Source: Morinoia aosen
Taxonomy: Eukaryota > Arthropoda > Malacostraca > Amphipoda > Talitridae
Reading direction: 5' to 3'
DNA: 64,000 bases
Assembly: GCA_030386875.1 (NCBI GenBank)
Contig: CM059564.1
Span: 48,752,075 to 48,816,074, forward strand
The notes beneath the pieces are model-generated. The model made no database searches. It was not told where the DNA came from and saw only the letters and a program-made list of their open reading frames with translations. Each line of letters begins with the position of its first letter. The first letter of the stretch is position 1. Made by a program: the position numbers and the translations under genes. This document shows, one piece after another, positions 33,547-44,680 of the stretch.

Positions 33547-36139
33547 ATGTTATATTGAAAATTTTTAGTGCCCCACAGGAGCGATGTACGACAGGAAAAC
33601 GTAGTTCAGATACGTGTCGTATGCAACAGTCCTGCTTGTACTATATGCTAAATGCGTTTCGCTTGAGGAGCGAGTACAATAGTTAGCCCCAGAACTGTTA
33701 TTTCAAACTGAAATCTCGTAAATGAGTTATGCTTCTGATATTTTTAGAGCTAGTTATCATCGAGATTTAATTCAGGGGTGGAAGATGAGTTTAGAATTGA
33801 GAGATGGTTCTTGACACATTAGCTGGAATGTGAGAGTCGCGCCGACAGCGGAACTCGCACTAGCCTTGCCCAAAAAAAAGCACTTCAGAGTTTCATGCAC
33901 CTCCATCATTACAAAAAATAAGATGCCATAAACCAAAATACTTTACGACAATGAATTACTTTGCGTTCGGTCAATGTTCGCAGCTTAGACAGTGTTTATT
34001 CTGTGATGAACACAGACCAAAAGAAACTTCAATAACTTAAATTTTTCATGCAATTCTGCAATTGTTTATCAGCCTAAATGTCTGGTTAAAATTTTGTTCA
34101 AAAAAAGAGGTGAGAGCAAAGAAGTCAATTATTCCTCAGAAATTACAACAGACAATGACTTCCCGACTCCCATGAAACAACATGCCACTGCACACCCTCT
34201 CAACTCTTGCACGAAAATCGATGTGTGCCATGTAGCGGCGGCCAAATAACGCAGAGCTATCCTGCAGGTCCTGTTCGTCAAAAGCTGGTCACGTGTCCTT
34301 CCAATAACTGGGCCGACGCAAGATTGGAAATTCATCTGTTGAGTTCCAATTTGGCTGAAGAACGCTAGAGCAGGAACAACAATGGCAAGGGGGCTGGAGC
34401 CTCTACTCCAAACAGAGCTGGGAAGTTCAAGAAAAATGAGTGCAGGGATTCTTCACCTGATTTGCTTTTTAGATTTTGTACACGTATACGAGTAGATGCA
34501 TCAAAGTTTCTTCTAAATAGGGAGAAGAAATGACGCTCCTGGTAGAAAAAGAGCAATTAATAAGTTTCATTTCTCAAGAAGACTTTCCATCTAACTCACT
34601 TTTTTTGACGAACGTTGCTTTAGGAACTGAAGCTTGGAAAACGGAAATGTGTCACTCGCACAACCCGTAACGGAGACACTATTGTAACTAACGTCGAATA
34701 TCAGAGCTAGATTGATTCTGATCTCGATTAGCCGCATCATTTCGAGCGACCTCCAAACATTTGCATCGATGGCTCAACTTTATAGTTCCCTGGCCCAAGA
34801 GAGCACACATCGCAACTCGATACATTTAGATGCAAACCAACGTTAGACGGAATGCAGCTTAATTTCTATGAAGGAACTGCTGAGCAGATTATCCTAATGT
34901 AGGTAAATGGGCTGTGATTAGGGAACACTGAAGCTGAGCAGTTATAATTAGAGTTCCAACTACTGGCTCAATTTGTTCCAGTTGTGAAGTTAATGAATAC
35001 CTTGTGACTCTGATGCCCAAGTCTAGTAAATTGTTTACTCGTCAGTAAAGACTTGTAAACGCTCTCGACATCTCAATAGAAACAAATAATAAACTTATCA
35101 TTTCACTCACGTAAAATCTTCATTTCATGGACAGCTAAATTTTAATTTGAATGTCTTACTTGAAGTCTCCAACTGAACCGAAACCGAGAGACCGAGACTC
35201 AGGAGTTGGAGCGGGAAACTGGTTTGGGCTGAATAAAAAAAAAATATTGAATACACTAGATGGGCACTCTAGCAATCCTTAAGAGGTTATCATTTGGCTT
35301 ACGGTCGTGTTAATCGTGGTGCTAGTGTGGTGTGATGATTCTTGATTCCGTCTATGTGCTACTTACTCCAGCTTACTAAGTTCTCTACAATTGTGGTTAT
35401 ATTTGAGTGTGTTTGTAGATGCTGAGATAACTTTCTTTAAATCAATAACTGAATGTCATATCATAACATTTTTGGCGTTCTAAAGACTGAGCGTCGATTG
35501 CAAGTTCTTTCTGTTCTTTTGAAGTAAGATTAAGTTTATCGTAAGATAATTTTTTTGACAGAAATAAAATCATATGAATTGATCCACTGACATTGAAAAG
35601 CTTAGTTAATTTTTCACAACAATGAAAATTAAATAAATTGTTCATTCATTCAACGCATTGGCAATTTTCTAGTAGATCTAATATTCAGGCAATTTCTTAC
35701 CAAACTACAAAGGAAATTTTAACACGAACGAGCTCAAATATTGGCGAGGACATCATTGCAATTCACTCCAATGCAACTCACTCAGAAAAAAAAGTAAATC
35801 TAAAAAATCTGCGCCCCAGCATTTGACTGGCGAGCAAATTTCATGACACATTGCCTCTCCATCTCGCAAAACTGCCTCGCTCTCGCCTGCATCCCTCCTG
35901 CGGCGCACCTGTCTTGTGTCACAGGCTTTTGTATCCGGACACGCGGCGTGTCGCGGCACATCACACTCTGAGGCACACACCACAGGACGCTGTCCCTCAA
36001 CACGCACCCTCACACGCTGCACAATACAAATTTTCGAAGAGGCTTTTGATGCAACCTTATTATGAACTCTGAACGCTATACGCAATGATTTATTCATTTA
36101 AATAATTATAGACACAGCAGAATGAATATAGTTTTGAAC
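33547..36139. other. Intergenic AT-rich DNA
   Basis: No supported gene. GC-richer 35850-36020 keeps frames open on both strands. Nothing is recognised. Confidence 0.5.
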
Positions 36140-36285
36140 ATAAGCATAAGAATGGAAATACTATTAAGCATATAAGCATAAATATTGAAATACTATTAAG
36201 CATATAAGCATAAATATTGAAATACTATTAAGCATATAAGCATAAGTATGGAAATACTATTGAATATAAGCATACGAATGGAAGC
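36140..36285. repeat. Tandem repeat, 32-bp unit, about 4 copies
   Basis: The unit is ATTAAGCATATAAGCATAAA followed by TATTGAAATACT. The first and last copies carry GAATGG or GTATGG in place of ATATTG. Confidence 0.92.
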
Positions 36286-37221
36286 ATAATGTACTGGCAA
36301 ACTAACTGATGAAACACGATGAGAATTAAGCATAGAAGAGACTCAGCGTCTCCGACATGCAGGTACTATACTCATCACTATGCTCATCCCTGTGCAAGTA
36401 CTATACATTTCTGTGAGACCATGAGGAGGAAACAGTCGTCAGTGCAATGACTGATTAAGAAAATAATTCACATAATAAATATAATACTACACGGTCCTGC
36501 ATGTAATGAGTAATTAGCTAATATTTTAGCATAATAATATTAAATAAATCATTCTGTTAATTATTAATTTTAGCATATTTAGCGAGGTCCCAGGCTGATA
36601 TTTTTCAAAAAAACAAACGTGTGTTGTTCTTTAGGTATGATTACTTCGTGCTATTCTGAAAATACTGCTTCTTGTACAAATGTGATTGACTGAAAACAAT
36701 ATACACTCATAAAAATCGACTCATTCGAATGCATTCAAAATGCATACATCGAAATCGACTCGGAGTCCAATTCTTTAAGCAAAAACATTAAATTTAGCAG
36801 CCCCACAACAGCACTTGATCACAATTTGTTAAATATTTATTAGTGAAGTCCTTGTATTCGGTCGTATAATTTCTGCATGACCTCCACTTCTTAAATTGCA
36901 CATTTACAAAAAACTTTATAAAATTCATTTCATAGACCTCTTAAGTATTTTCTTTATAGCTGTCAAGCAACTATAAATGGAGCGGTGAGGGCTATAAAAA
37001 GGGAGATTTTCTGAAGAATCATTACACGCATCGCTGCTGCCCGGGCATCTGAGGAGGCGAGTGTGGGGCTCCGAACATGGAATCCCATCGCGTTTTATGG
37101 AGGAGGGGCGAGCCATATTACGGCTCTGCAAATGTGTGCTGCACCGCACAGATATCGCGGCTTTTACCACCAAGAAAACAAGGCGTCATTTCATCCCAAC
37201 CAGCTTTTGAAACGGTCATAG
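36286..37221. other. Intergenic AT-rich DNA
   Basis: No repeat or gene supported. A minus frame at 36925-37173 covers a GC-richer patch near 37020-37150. Confidence 0.5.
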
Positions 37222-37313
37222 CCTAGTCTAACTTCTTCGCCGCCTGCATGCTTTTTTTCGCTGCCTAAGGCGGCGAAAAGCATGCATGCAGGAGGCGAAA
37301 AAGTTAGGCTGGG
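37222..37313. mobile_element. Family A palindromic MITE, copy 4 (shortest)
   Basis: At 92 bp this is the most compact copy: CCTAGTCTAACTTCTTCGCC, GCCTGCATGCTTTTTTTCGC, then almost without loop GGCGGCGAAAAGCATGCATG, CAGGAGGCGAAAAAGTTAGG and CTGGG. It lacks the TAAGCGATTTAATTACTTGGG centre of copies 1 and 3 except for CCTAAGG, so it is a nearly pure hairpin. Confidence 0.85.
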
Positions 37314-38142
37314 AGACACCGAACGGAAATTTTTACAATATCAAAAACTTGCTGAGCGCTTAATATGTGCATCAAAAAATACTGAGAACTTGAATTGTAG
37401 TTTATTTTCGGTGTAAATTTTACCTGGAGTATAATTCACGGTTTTTTTTAAATAAATGATTGTATTAGCATATCATTTACGCTTTGCATATGTTAGGTTA
37501 GGAATTGGGGTGTATTTTAAATGCTACATTCAAAACGCAGCACTTTTTAGGCTTTGATTCATTATAGAAGAACCATTCTTCCGTTATCTTATATACGCAA
37601 TAAATTTGCGATAAGATATTATTTAACACGTACTGCAGTGTGATAAGGGAGCACTTAGAAATTCCGAAATTTGATGATGATACATACATCAGTCAAGTTT
37701 GCTCACCAGCGACTTATGGTGAAATGAGTTTTTTATTCCCATTTAGAAGAGAAATGAAGTAAACTAGAGCGCGTTATATTTTCCGCGTTTACTACTGAAA
37801 TTAACCAGCGAATGTTAATCACATTCGGCTAAAATGCCTCGGACGTAATTTGAAATAAAATTTTCAATCGAAAGCAATCGTGCGTAACCGGACAACAATT
37901 CTTACTACATAGTACCTCCGTGAAGGAGATGTAAAGACTTCATCTCGTACTGATGGGAAGTTTTTTCACGTTAAAATTTTAAGTTTTTTATTGTAATAAC
38001 TTTCTCCCTCTGTATACACACGTACTGCTTTTACAAAAACAGTCTGAGCGAAACGTGCCAGCTGCTGCAAGCAATCAAATGATATTTCGCGTTTCAGAGC
38101 AAGTTTCCCTCCACGCAGCTCATATAACTTTTATTGCTTCCT
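37314..38142. other. Intergenic AT-rich DNA
   Basis: No supported gene or repeat. Confidence 0.5.
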
Positions 38143-38217
38143 TAGGAGCAAACGAAATCCTCAATGAAATTTCCCCTTTGTCGATAATATCTTCCATTTC
38201 CAAACAATCCTCGCCCA
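38143..38217. repeat. Dispersed direct repeat, copy 1
   Basis: AGCAAACGAAATCCTCAATG, then AAATTTCCCCTTTGTCG and TTCCAAACAATCCTCGCCC, matches 39268-39342 with about one difference every six bases. The flanked segment is about 1.05 kb. Confidence 0.75.
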
Positions 38218-39267
38218 TTTCCGACCCTCCACGGTCGAGCGTCTTGAGAAAAATGGCTTCCCATTCACCAACAATGACTCCAAGCCAAAAAATCGCCTCC
38301 AAATTAACAGAGAGTAGACCTGAAAAAACAGAGTGCCTGGATTAACAATGGGCTCCAAGAAACAGAATAGGGACGATGGAAAAGAGTAGGAAAATATTTG
38401 CAACAGAAGTTTTAGGCGTACAGTACATGCAGTTCATGGAAGAACTGTTCAAATTTGACGAAGAAAACAGTTTATTTTGAAAAGGGAGCGTAGAGAATAA
38501 TTATTTATTTTCGTTTGAAACTAAATTCGGAGTTCTTATCTACGGTTTTATCCTGCGGCATGACCTAGTTCATCAACAATTAAAAATTGACTATGAAAGT
38601 ACATTTTCATTATAAGGTTAAAAACTATCGCTCTGTTATTGACCATCATTCAGGACCTTGGAACCATAAAGATGTGAAAACTTGTACTTGAAAGCAGCAA
38701 ACGTCACAAATATCTGAAACCCAAAACTCTGACGAATAATCAATCAATGGCATAATTTAGGAGTTGGGTTGTGGGGCAAGCCCAACTAGAACATGCTTTT
38801 GCTACTTGAAAAGCACCCATGCGAATGAGATGTCATAGGTATTAAATGAAATGTTATCAAGTGCTGTTTTCACAAATGAAATGTTGCTGGTATGGCATTC
38901 AAACGTCGACTGTGTCGGGCCAAATGAGACTTGCAGTTCTAGTAGAGAAAGATTTCGGGACCGTGGTACAAGAAGTTGCTGCTGTCCGTGAGAGAATCAG
39001 CTTAAAGTGTTCTTCGCAATTTCCCTCAGGCCTGCAAGAGCTCGAACAGGTTGGGGATCACACGAGACATGAAGACGGGATGGCTCTGCAACTTCTGCTC
39101 TCGAGCCGTATTTATTTTACCACAGCAAGACAGAGAAAGAGGATGACAGTGAGAGAGATATACTACCTCACTGAACAGCTTACACGTTCTGCAAATAAAT
39201 TATACTCGTTTACACGAAGTTCCTCACGATAATCATCTATTTACGAACCTATGCACGAGTGTCAAGC
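38218..39267. other. Spacer between the direct repeats, one unassigned frame
   Basis: A plus frame of 128 codons (38846-39232) has no motif I know (EKDFGTVVQEVAAVRERISL is its most protein-like part). It could be chance. Confidence 0.4.
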
Positions 39268-39342
39268 TTTCAAAGAAGCAAACGAAATTGTCAATGAAAT
39301 TTCTCCTTCGTCGTTAATAAATTTCCTTTTCAAACAATCCTC
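39268..39342. repeat. Dispersed direct repeat, copy 2
   Basis: AGCAAACGAAATTGTCAATG, then AAATTTCTCCTTCGTCG and TTTCAAACAATCCTCGGCC; see copy 1 at 38143. Confidence 0.75.
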
Positions 39343-39535
39343 GGCCAAAGATAATTTTGTGGGAAAAAATGTATTCCCACTGCTTGGAAAATCCATATCT
39401 TCAATCAGTGACAGAACACAATGAGTTTGTCCGTATATTTCCCTTCATTGTCTCACGAATCGCCACGTGATAAACAGTTCAACTTTCAGGCGGGTATCAG
39501 AGACAGAATATTCAAGATTTGGGGCCGTCTCAGCT

Positions 39536-40545
39536 CTAAAGCTCCCAGGGGACACGTTTCGAGTTGACTGATTGTCGGGGCATGGCCACCGTGACAGACC
39601 TGCCTCCTGGACGGACGACGTTGTAGAAGAAGCGCATCTGCCGATCGGACGGACCTATTGTCGAGGCCGCTAGATCTAGTTGTGTTGTCGTTAACAGGTC
39701 ACGCCCTCGTGTGTGACAGGTATGTAAGAGCTGGATTAGGATTATTATGGCGTCTATGACTATCATCCTACTTGTCCATATTGGTTTTGTATATATCTTT
39801 GTTTGAACGTATCCGCTATTCCATGTAGTAGTTGTATGTATTGTTTGTGCCCTTCAGGCTATGGTGGAGGAGAACGTACCCTATGGGAATTCTCTCGCCT
39901 CTCTAAACCATTCTAAGGCAATGGAAAGGATCTACGTGGGGAGAGGTCTTCGCGTGTGACCTGGCCTCTCGACCCCTTGTTGACTCTTCCCAGCCCTCCG
40001 GCTTCACGCTTGGAGCTGGGCTTCGCCGTAGTCTAGAGCCTAGTACGACCAGCGCCAGCCTCATCTCGAGCTGCGCCGAGATCGCGGAGGTGGCTTCGGG
40101 CCCCGACGAGTACGGGGAGCCTAACCGTCCAGTGCCTGGACACTGTGCCCTATGCGGGAGCGTTACCGTGTCTGTTGTGTAACCTAGGGTTAAGGATTAC
40201 TTTAGGATCCAAGGATAGGATAGGTTAGGTGTTCGGCTACCTCGGCCACTTGTTCGTCCCCGAGTAGCCGTTTTAGTGTACTAATATACTTTGAGACTCG
40301 TGTTCGACCGACCGTTCCTTTTCCATCCGGGTACCCTTTCCTTGTATTTCGGAGGTACTCGAACCGATCGGTACCCTTCCGGGGTCTCGCTACCCGTGTC
40401 GCCGGGTGAGTGCAGGTCCCGAATTCTTACGTGGGGGGGGGGGGGGGGTGGGTGCCTTTGCAAGGCTAGGAGGCTGGACTTCAGCACCCTGGTACCTTCA
40501 GAACCCCTCACACTGATGTTCACAGGTCTAATGTTGTTGGGTGGA
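39536..40545. other. GC-rich, CpG-containing island without long frames
   Basis: About 1 kb clearly richer in GC and CpG than its surroundings, with words such as GGCCCCGACGAGTACGGGGA and CTCGAGCTGCGCCGAGATCG. No frame exceeds about 85 codons. The frames at 40281-40548 overlap on opposite strands across the poly-G tract. Composition and abrupt edges suggest inserted DNA, perhaps a retrotransposon LTR or untranslated region, but I see no paired TG...CA ends or target duplication. A CpG-island promoter is an alternative. Confidence 0.4.
40433..40448 (+). repeat. Poly-G tract (G16)
   Basis: Sixteen uninterrupted G residues after TTACGT. A likely slippage site, and its length should be treated as uncertain in an assembly. 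Confidence 0.95.
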
Positions 40546-40596
40546 TAGAAGCATTCATATGTATTTAGGTTAAGATGTTTTAGGTTGTGAGGGTAG

Positions 40597-40871
40597 CCAC
40601 GGCAGAAGAAACAATGTAGGGTCTAATTAGTTATTTTTCGTCGACCGTGTGACAATGCAGACGTCATGGCAACGAACCAATGGTAGCGTTCTTATTGTAT
40701 CTGACAACACTGCTAGCCACAAGCCTGGCACCACTATTGGCCTAACGACATGTCGCAATGGTGACGTCATCCAAGTTTGTTTGGAATGAAGCCTTTCTAT
40801 TGGCTAACCGAACAAGAGGAGGTATATTTTCCTCCTCAGAGTTGACCTTACCTTGTTCCCTCTATCATTGG
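40597..40871 (+). mobile_element. Family B MITE, copy 3
   Basis: The 275-bp copy starts CCACGGCAGAAGAAACAATG and ends CTCTATCATTGG. It keeps AGACGTCA (40659-40666), a perfect TGACGTCA (40762-40769), AACCAATGG and CTATTGGC. Flanking hexamers GGGTAG and TTAACT do not match, so the target duplication has been lost or the copy has been rearranged. Mutations in both termini suggest it is the oldest of the three copies. Confidence 0.82.
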
Positions 40872-41230
40872 TTAACTAGATTTTGTTAAGAGAGGTTAGG
40901 TTGGGCTAAGGTGTCTTGTTGAGTTGGGATATGTTCAGTTATGTTAGCATAGCTTAGGTCGCGAGAGGTTAGGTTACGACCGATTAAGATAGGGTCGTTT
41001 GAATTCACTATATTAAAAAAAATTGATGGTCCACAGGTCTAGGATAAGATACGTTAAGATAAGTTAGGTCAGCTTAGGATGTGTAAGGATAGGTTGGGAT
41101 AAGTTAAGGTTTTGCTAAATATTGCATGGTTAGATAAAGTCATGAGAGGTTAATTTATGTTGGATTAGATTGGATGAGGGAAGGTTAAGATAGAATAACT
41201 TTAATTGAAAGAGAATAGGTTATATAAGTT
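40872..41230 (+). repeat. Degenerate TTAGG/GGTTAGG tract
   Basis: Dense irregular words GGTTAGGTTGGG, AGGTTAGGTTACG, GATAAGTTAGG and AGGATAGGTTGGG read in the TTAGG sense. Similar words also precede the MITE at 40210-40225 and 40561-40590. Confidence 0.65.
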
Positions 41231-41339
41231 CTTTTTCACGTGGCTCGTGAAATCTATTTAACTTCCGCGTATAAAGAAACACGCGTGCCTCGCCAGTGCT
41301 TCATCCGATGCAAAGCAGATCCAATTCGTTACAGTACTT

Positions 41340-41880
41340 CATTTCAATGAGACATTCCTCATCGCCTGTTCTGCACATGTTTATGTATTGATTTCGAATC
41401 AAAAGTGAACTATCTTAGCTTCCCTTAATACATCCGTAGATGCCTTCATTATTTTTACTAATTATTTATCATGAGAAGCTTAGTAATGTGCATCTTTCAA
41501 GGTGGCTAAACCAGTTTTGCAAAGAGCCTCCCTTAGAGCGTTAAGGGAGGTCCTCTCATTGCCACTTCTGCACATGTTTATATCTGTATTTTCAATTTAA
41601 AACGAATTATTTAAGCTTCATAAGAAGTCTCGCAATGATCATCTTTCTAGGTGTCTAAACAATATTCCAAGTCTGTTTGTAACGTCAAGGGAGGTCCATA
41701 ATATAACATTTCTCATTTCCTCTTCTGCGCATGTTTATGGATATATTTTAATAAAAACGAATTATCTTAACAGATATCCACTTAGACTAATTATTAATTA
41801 TTTTTAGCGAATTATCTTAGCTTCATGAGAAACATAATAACGATCATCTTTCTAGGTGGCAAAACAAGTTTTGCAAATTT
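41340..41880. repeat. Old tandem repeat, about 150-200-bp unit, 3 copies
   Basis: Two landmarks recur in the same order: TTCTGCACATGTTTAT (41370, 41566; TTCTGCGCATG at 41723) and ATCTTTCTAGGTGGCTAAAC with AGTTTTGCAA (about 41490, 41638, 41845). AGGGAGGTCC follows the second in two copies and TAGCTTCATGAGAA precedes it in others. Strong divergence and indels mark it as ancient. Confidence 0.75.
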
Positions 41881-42154
41881 TTGGAGCGTCTAGGGAATCC
41901 AGTTTTTCCTGCCTCCAGCAGCCGTGCTTCGCTGGAATTTGGCTGGCGTCGGGCGCATGCAGCAGCTGGTAAACTGGATACGGGATCCCTTCAAGTGTTG
42001 CAACCGACAATGGCGTGAAAAGATTCGCGTAAATGGGCTGGGGGAAAATAGGAAACATGGACGCCTCCGATGAGGCTTGGGGCATAGAGCTCTCGAGAAA
42101 ATCTTTCTGGAGGCTCAGTGGAGATCCGTGAGCCGAAGAGTCTCGTGATCCATC
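41852..42154 (-). CDS. Unrecognised minus-strand frame, possible exon
   Basis: The frame is open for about 100 codons, with ATG at 42085. It reads MPQASSEASMFPIFPQPIYA, NLFTPLSVATLEGIPYPVYQ, LLHAPDASQIPAKHGCWRQE and ends in the old satellite. The composition is balanced and protein-like, preceded by an acceptor-like TTCTAAG. No domain is known to me and no donor site fits, so a terminal exon or chance are equally open. Confidence 0.2.
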   Translation of the reverse strand, partial: DGSRDSSAHGSPLSLQKDFLESSMPQASSEASMFPIFPQPIYANLFTPLSVATLEGIPYPVYQLLHAPDASQIPAKHGCWRQEKLDSLDAPKICKTCFAT

Positions 42155-42544
42155 TTAGAAGCTCTGAAGTGACTATTCAGAGAAGTAAAATTCGGCTCTT
42201 TTTAATGAGCGAAGATTATTTTTATTTCTGAGTGGTGATTGCAAAAGTTTTAAAAGTTTTAGTACCACGAAAAATTCTTGATCAGCATTTGAAATGCACA
42301 GGTCTTTCGTGGAAACGGCAGATTTACAGTAGAAGTAAACCTGGTAGACTTCCCTTTGCGGATTTGAAACCGTACGAAAGGAATATGGTAAAAACCATAC
42401 ATTATCCATATAATATTCTCATTGTCCCTTCCTTAGTTAGTTAGTCCGTCTGTAACGCTTTCGTACGAGTTTGCAGTATCATGAATCCCAAAATCCTCAG
42501 TGTAACATTTAAACGATGGTCTTTACACACATTGATATGTTTGA

Positions 42545-42625
42545 CATTTTATCAGGATATGTTAGTATAGGATAAGTTAGGTTAGGATTGGTCAGCATAG
42601 GTTAGGCTACCATAGGTTAGGTATT
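42545..42625 (+). repeat. Short TTAGG-like tract
   Basis: GATAAGTTAGGTTAGGATTG and CATAGGTTAGGCTACCATAG, in the TTAGG sense. Confidence 0.65.
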
Positions 42626-42783
42626 GTTGACGGAATTTTTGCACGGGTCCGCTAAACGATGGTACTGTCCGTGGAATTTCCACGAATCCTGCTGTTCCTA
42701 AATATTCCCTTCACAAAACATCTCAGTAAATTCAGAATCCCCTTCAAAAAATAATAGCGCATGTTAATTGCTAATAAATAGCA

Positions 42784-43143
42784 CTAGAAGCGTGCAGAGA
42801 AGAGCGGAGTCTCAGCGCTACAGGGAAACAAGCTCTCAGGAGGGCTGGCTTGACTTGCGGCCTCCACCAGGGGCGGCAGATTTATGTCGATAGTTTTGTG
42901 AACGCAACAAAGTTGCCTCGCAAGAAATGCTGCAGCGAGACGCCTCCTAGTTCGGCCTAAAGGAAAATCAGGTCCGAGCACATTGTGTGGGGTCGAACCC
43001 TTCAAAATTTGATGAGCCCCGCAGCAGAACTTCGGTAAACCTTCCGGTAAAAGTGCGTCAACAAATGAACAAATATAACATCTTGGGCATTTTTCCAATT
43101 TTGACTGGTCATCATTGTTCGAAGTATTTTGAGTCAGAAATTG
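42784..43143 (-). CDS. Unrecognised Cys-rich minus-strand frame, possible exon
   Basis: The frame is open for 119 codons after an acceptor-like CTTTGACAG (AG at 43144-43145). It reads TQNTSNNDDQSKLEKCPRCY, ICSFVDALLPEGLPKFCCGA, HQILKGSTPHNVLGPDFPLG. The pattern C-x2-C-x2-C then about sixteen residues and C-C-x2-H could bind metal, but it matches no zinc finger that I can name. The C-terminal half (LAAAFLARQLCCVHKTIDIN, LPPLVEAASQASPPESLFPC) reaches a stop at 42784. A terminal exon or decayed fragment is possible. Confidence 0.22.
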   Translation of the reverse strand, partial: QFLTQNTSNNDDQSKLEKCPRCYICSFVDALLPEGLPKFCCGAHQILKGSTPHNVLGPDFPLGRTRRRLAAAFLARQLCCVHKTIDINLPPLVEAASQASPPESLFPCSAETPLFSARF

Positions 43144-44139
43144 CTGTCAAAGATTTTTAGTCTCTAAGCATTTCCATGGAGACCGAAATTGGCAGTAATG
43201 AATCTATTAAAAGTGATCCGAGATAGTCTATGGATAGGAACACTACTGTGTTGCACAAACTCAAGGCATGTGTGAACTCTTGGGATTCAACACTGATTTA
43301 TTATTTGAATGACTTGAAATCAAATAATACTTGTCAAACTAATTATTCCACTGCTGGTCATTCGTTTGCGTCACCAAAATATTTAAAAGTCTTATACAGT
43401 TACTAATAAAGTAACTTCAAACTTGTCCTTCGTTAATTCCGTAGTAATGCCACATGAATCTTTTTCAGCTTCACGCACTCGTGGAAACGCGAGCTGCGCT
43501 CCACAAAATGCGAGCTGCATGCAAACGCTTCATGAAAATAACAAAACGATAAAAATTTCACGCTGTTGGAATTTCAAATCCGTAATCTGGGCGGGAAAGT
43601 CTCATAAAATATGGCTGGAAGCTCAAGAACGTAGGCGAAATGTTGTGTTCCAGCGCGGTAGGTGGCGCGCAAATTGGCCATGCATAAGAGAGAGGCCGAA
43701 ATGAGCAGGGACTTGGAGGAGGAGATCAGGGGATTGCCCACTACGTCTAGATCTTGGGCCTTCTTGCATTCGTTTTCTTTCTTGTGATGCTTTAAAATCA
43801 CGGAACTATTCCTTTAGCAGCAGAAATTTGATTTCAAGAAAGTTTGTGGGTAGTGAAGGTGAAATGTCTGACTGACAACGGCGAGAACATTATGGGACGC
43901 CAGTTCTTCCAAAATCAAACTTTTATCAGTCGCACTTCTGGTCGTGAATGTTGGTTACAATTTTTGCTAATGTATTAAAGACATATTATCTTCATAACTT
44001 GTTCTAACTCAAGGTAAGTGATGAACCTGAAATGTTTGTTTAAAAAATGGTATACCGGAAAATTTTCAGGATTCATAACATACAAACTAACTCAGTGAAA
44101 AATTCAAGAATGTTTTTCTTAATTTAAATCACCAAATGA
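43144..44139. other. Intergenic AT-rich DNA
   Basis: Overlapping frames on both strands at 43423-43801 show no motif. Confidence 0.5.
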
Positions 44140-44680
44140 ATCCTATCATAACCTAAACAATTTTAAGCTGAACCACTCATTAATATTCTGTCATAATCTA
44201 ACCTGACATATCCTAACTCATCGTGCTAGTGTACGTTAACCTAACTTATGAATTTTCAGTTTACCATACTAAAGTTGACTCAGTAATTACAGCTACCTAA
44301 CGAGAGCCATCCGAAACTATCTCACCACAGTTTACAGTACATGGAAATAGTCACTTTACGTGGGTCATCCATAACTTTGTTAACGCTTGAAGCGGATATT
44401 TTTTGTACACACAAGTAAAGACATTACACACGATGGAACAACATTATTAACATTATAAACAACTAGTATACTCATGACATCAGTGATGGCGTTTTCAGAC
44501 CGTTAAGGAATTGAATAATAAATAACTTATATAGCCTAACCCACTCTATCTGATCTTAACCCAACATCACTTCCAAACCTACCCTTGCGTTGCCTATCTC
44601 AACCTACTCTCTCCTATGATCACTTGTACTTTGAACTAGCCTAATGCCGAATTTAATACCCCTAGGTCTTCACACCTAAT
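44140..44680 (-). repeat. Degenerate CCTAA-rich tract (opposite polarity)
   Basis: Words ATCATAACCTAAAC, AATCTAACCTGACATATCCT, GTTAACCTAACTTATG, ATAGCCTAACCC and CTTAACCCAACATC are scattered through it. Here the TTAGG sense is on the minus strand, opposite to the tracts at 40.9, 42.5, 45.7 and 46.7 kb. Confidence 0.6.

Noticed and set aside
42984-43004. tRNA B-box-like GGTTCGACCCC on the minus strand
   Set aside because: The flanks cannot form a T-arm stem and no A box or acceptor stem is found at the right distance.
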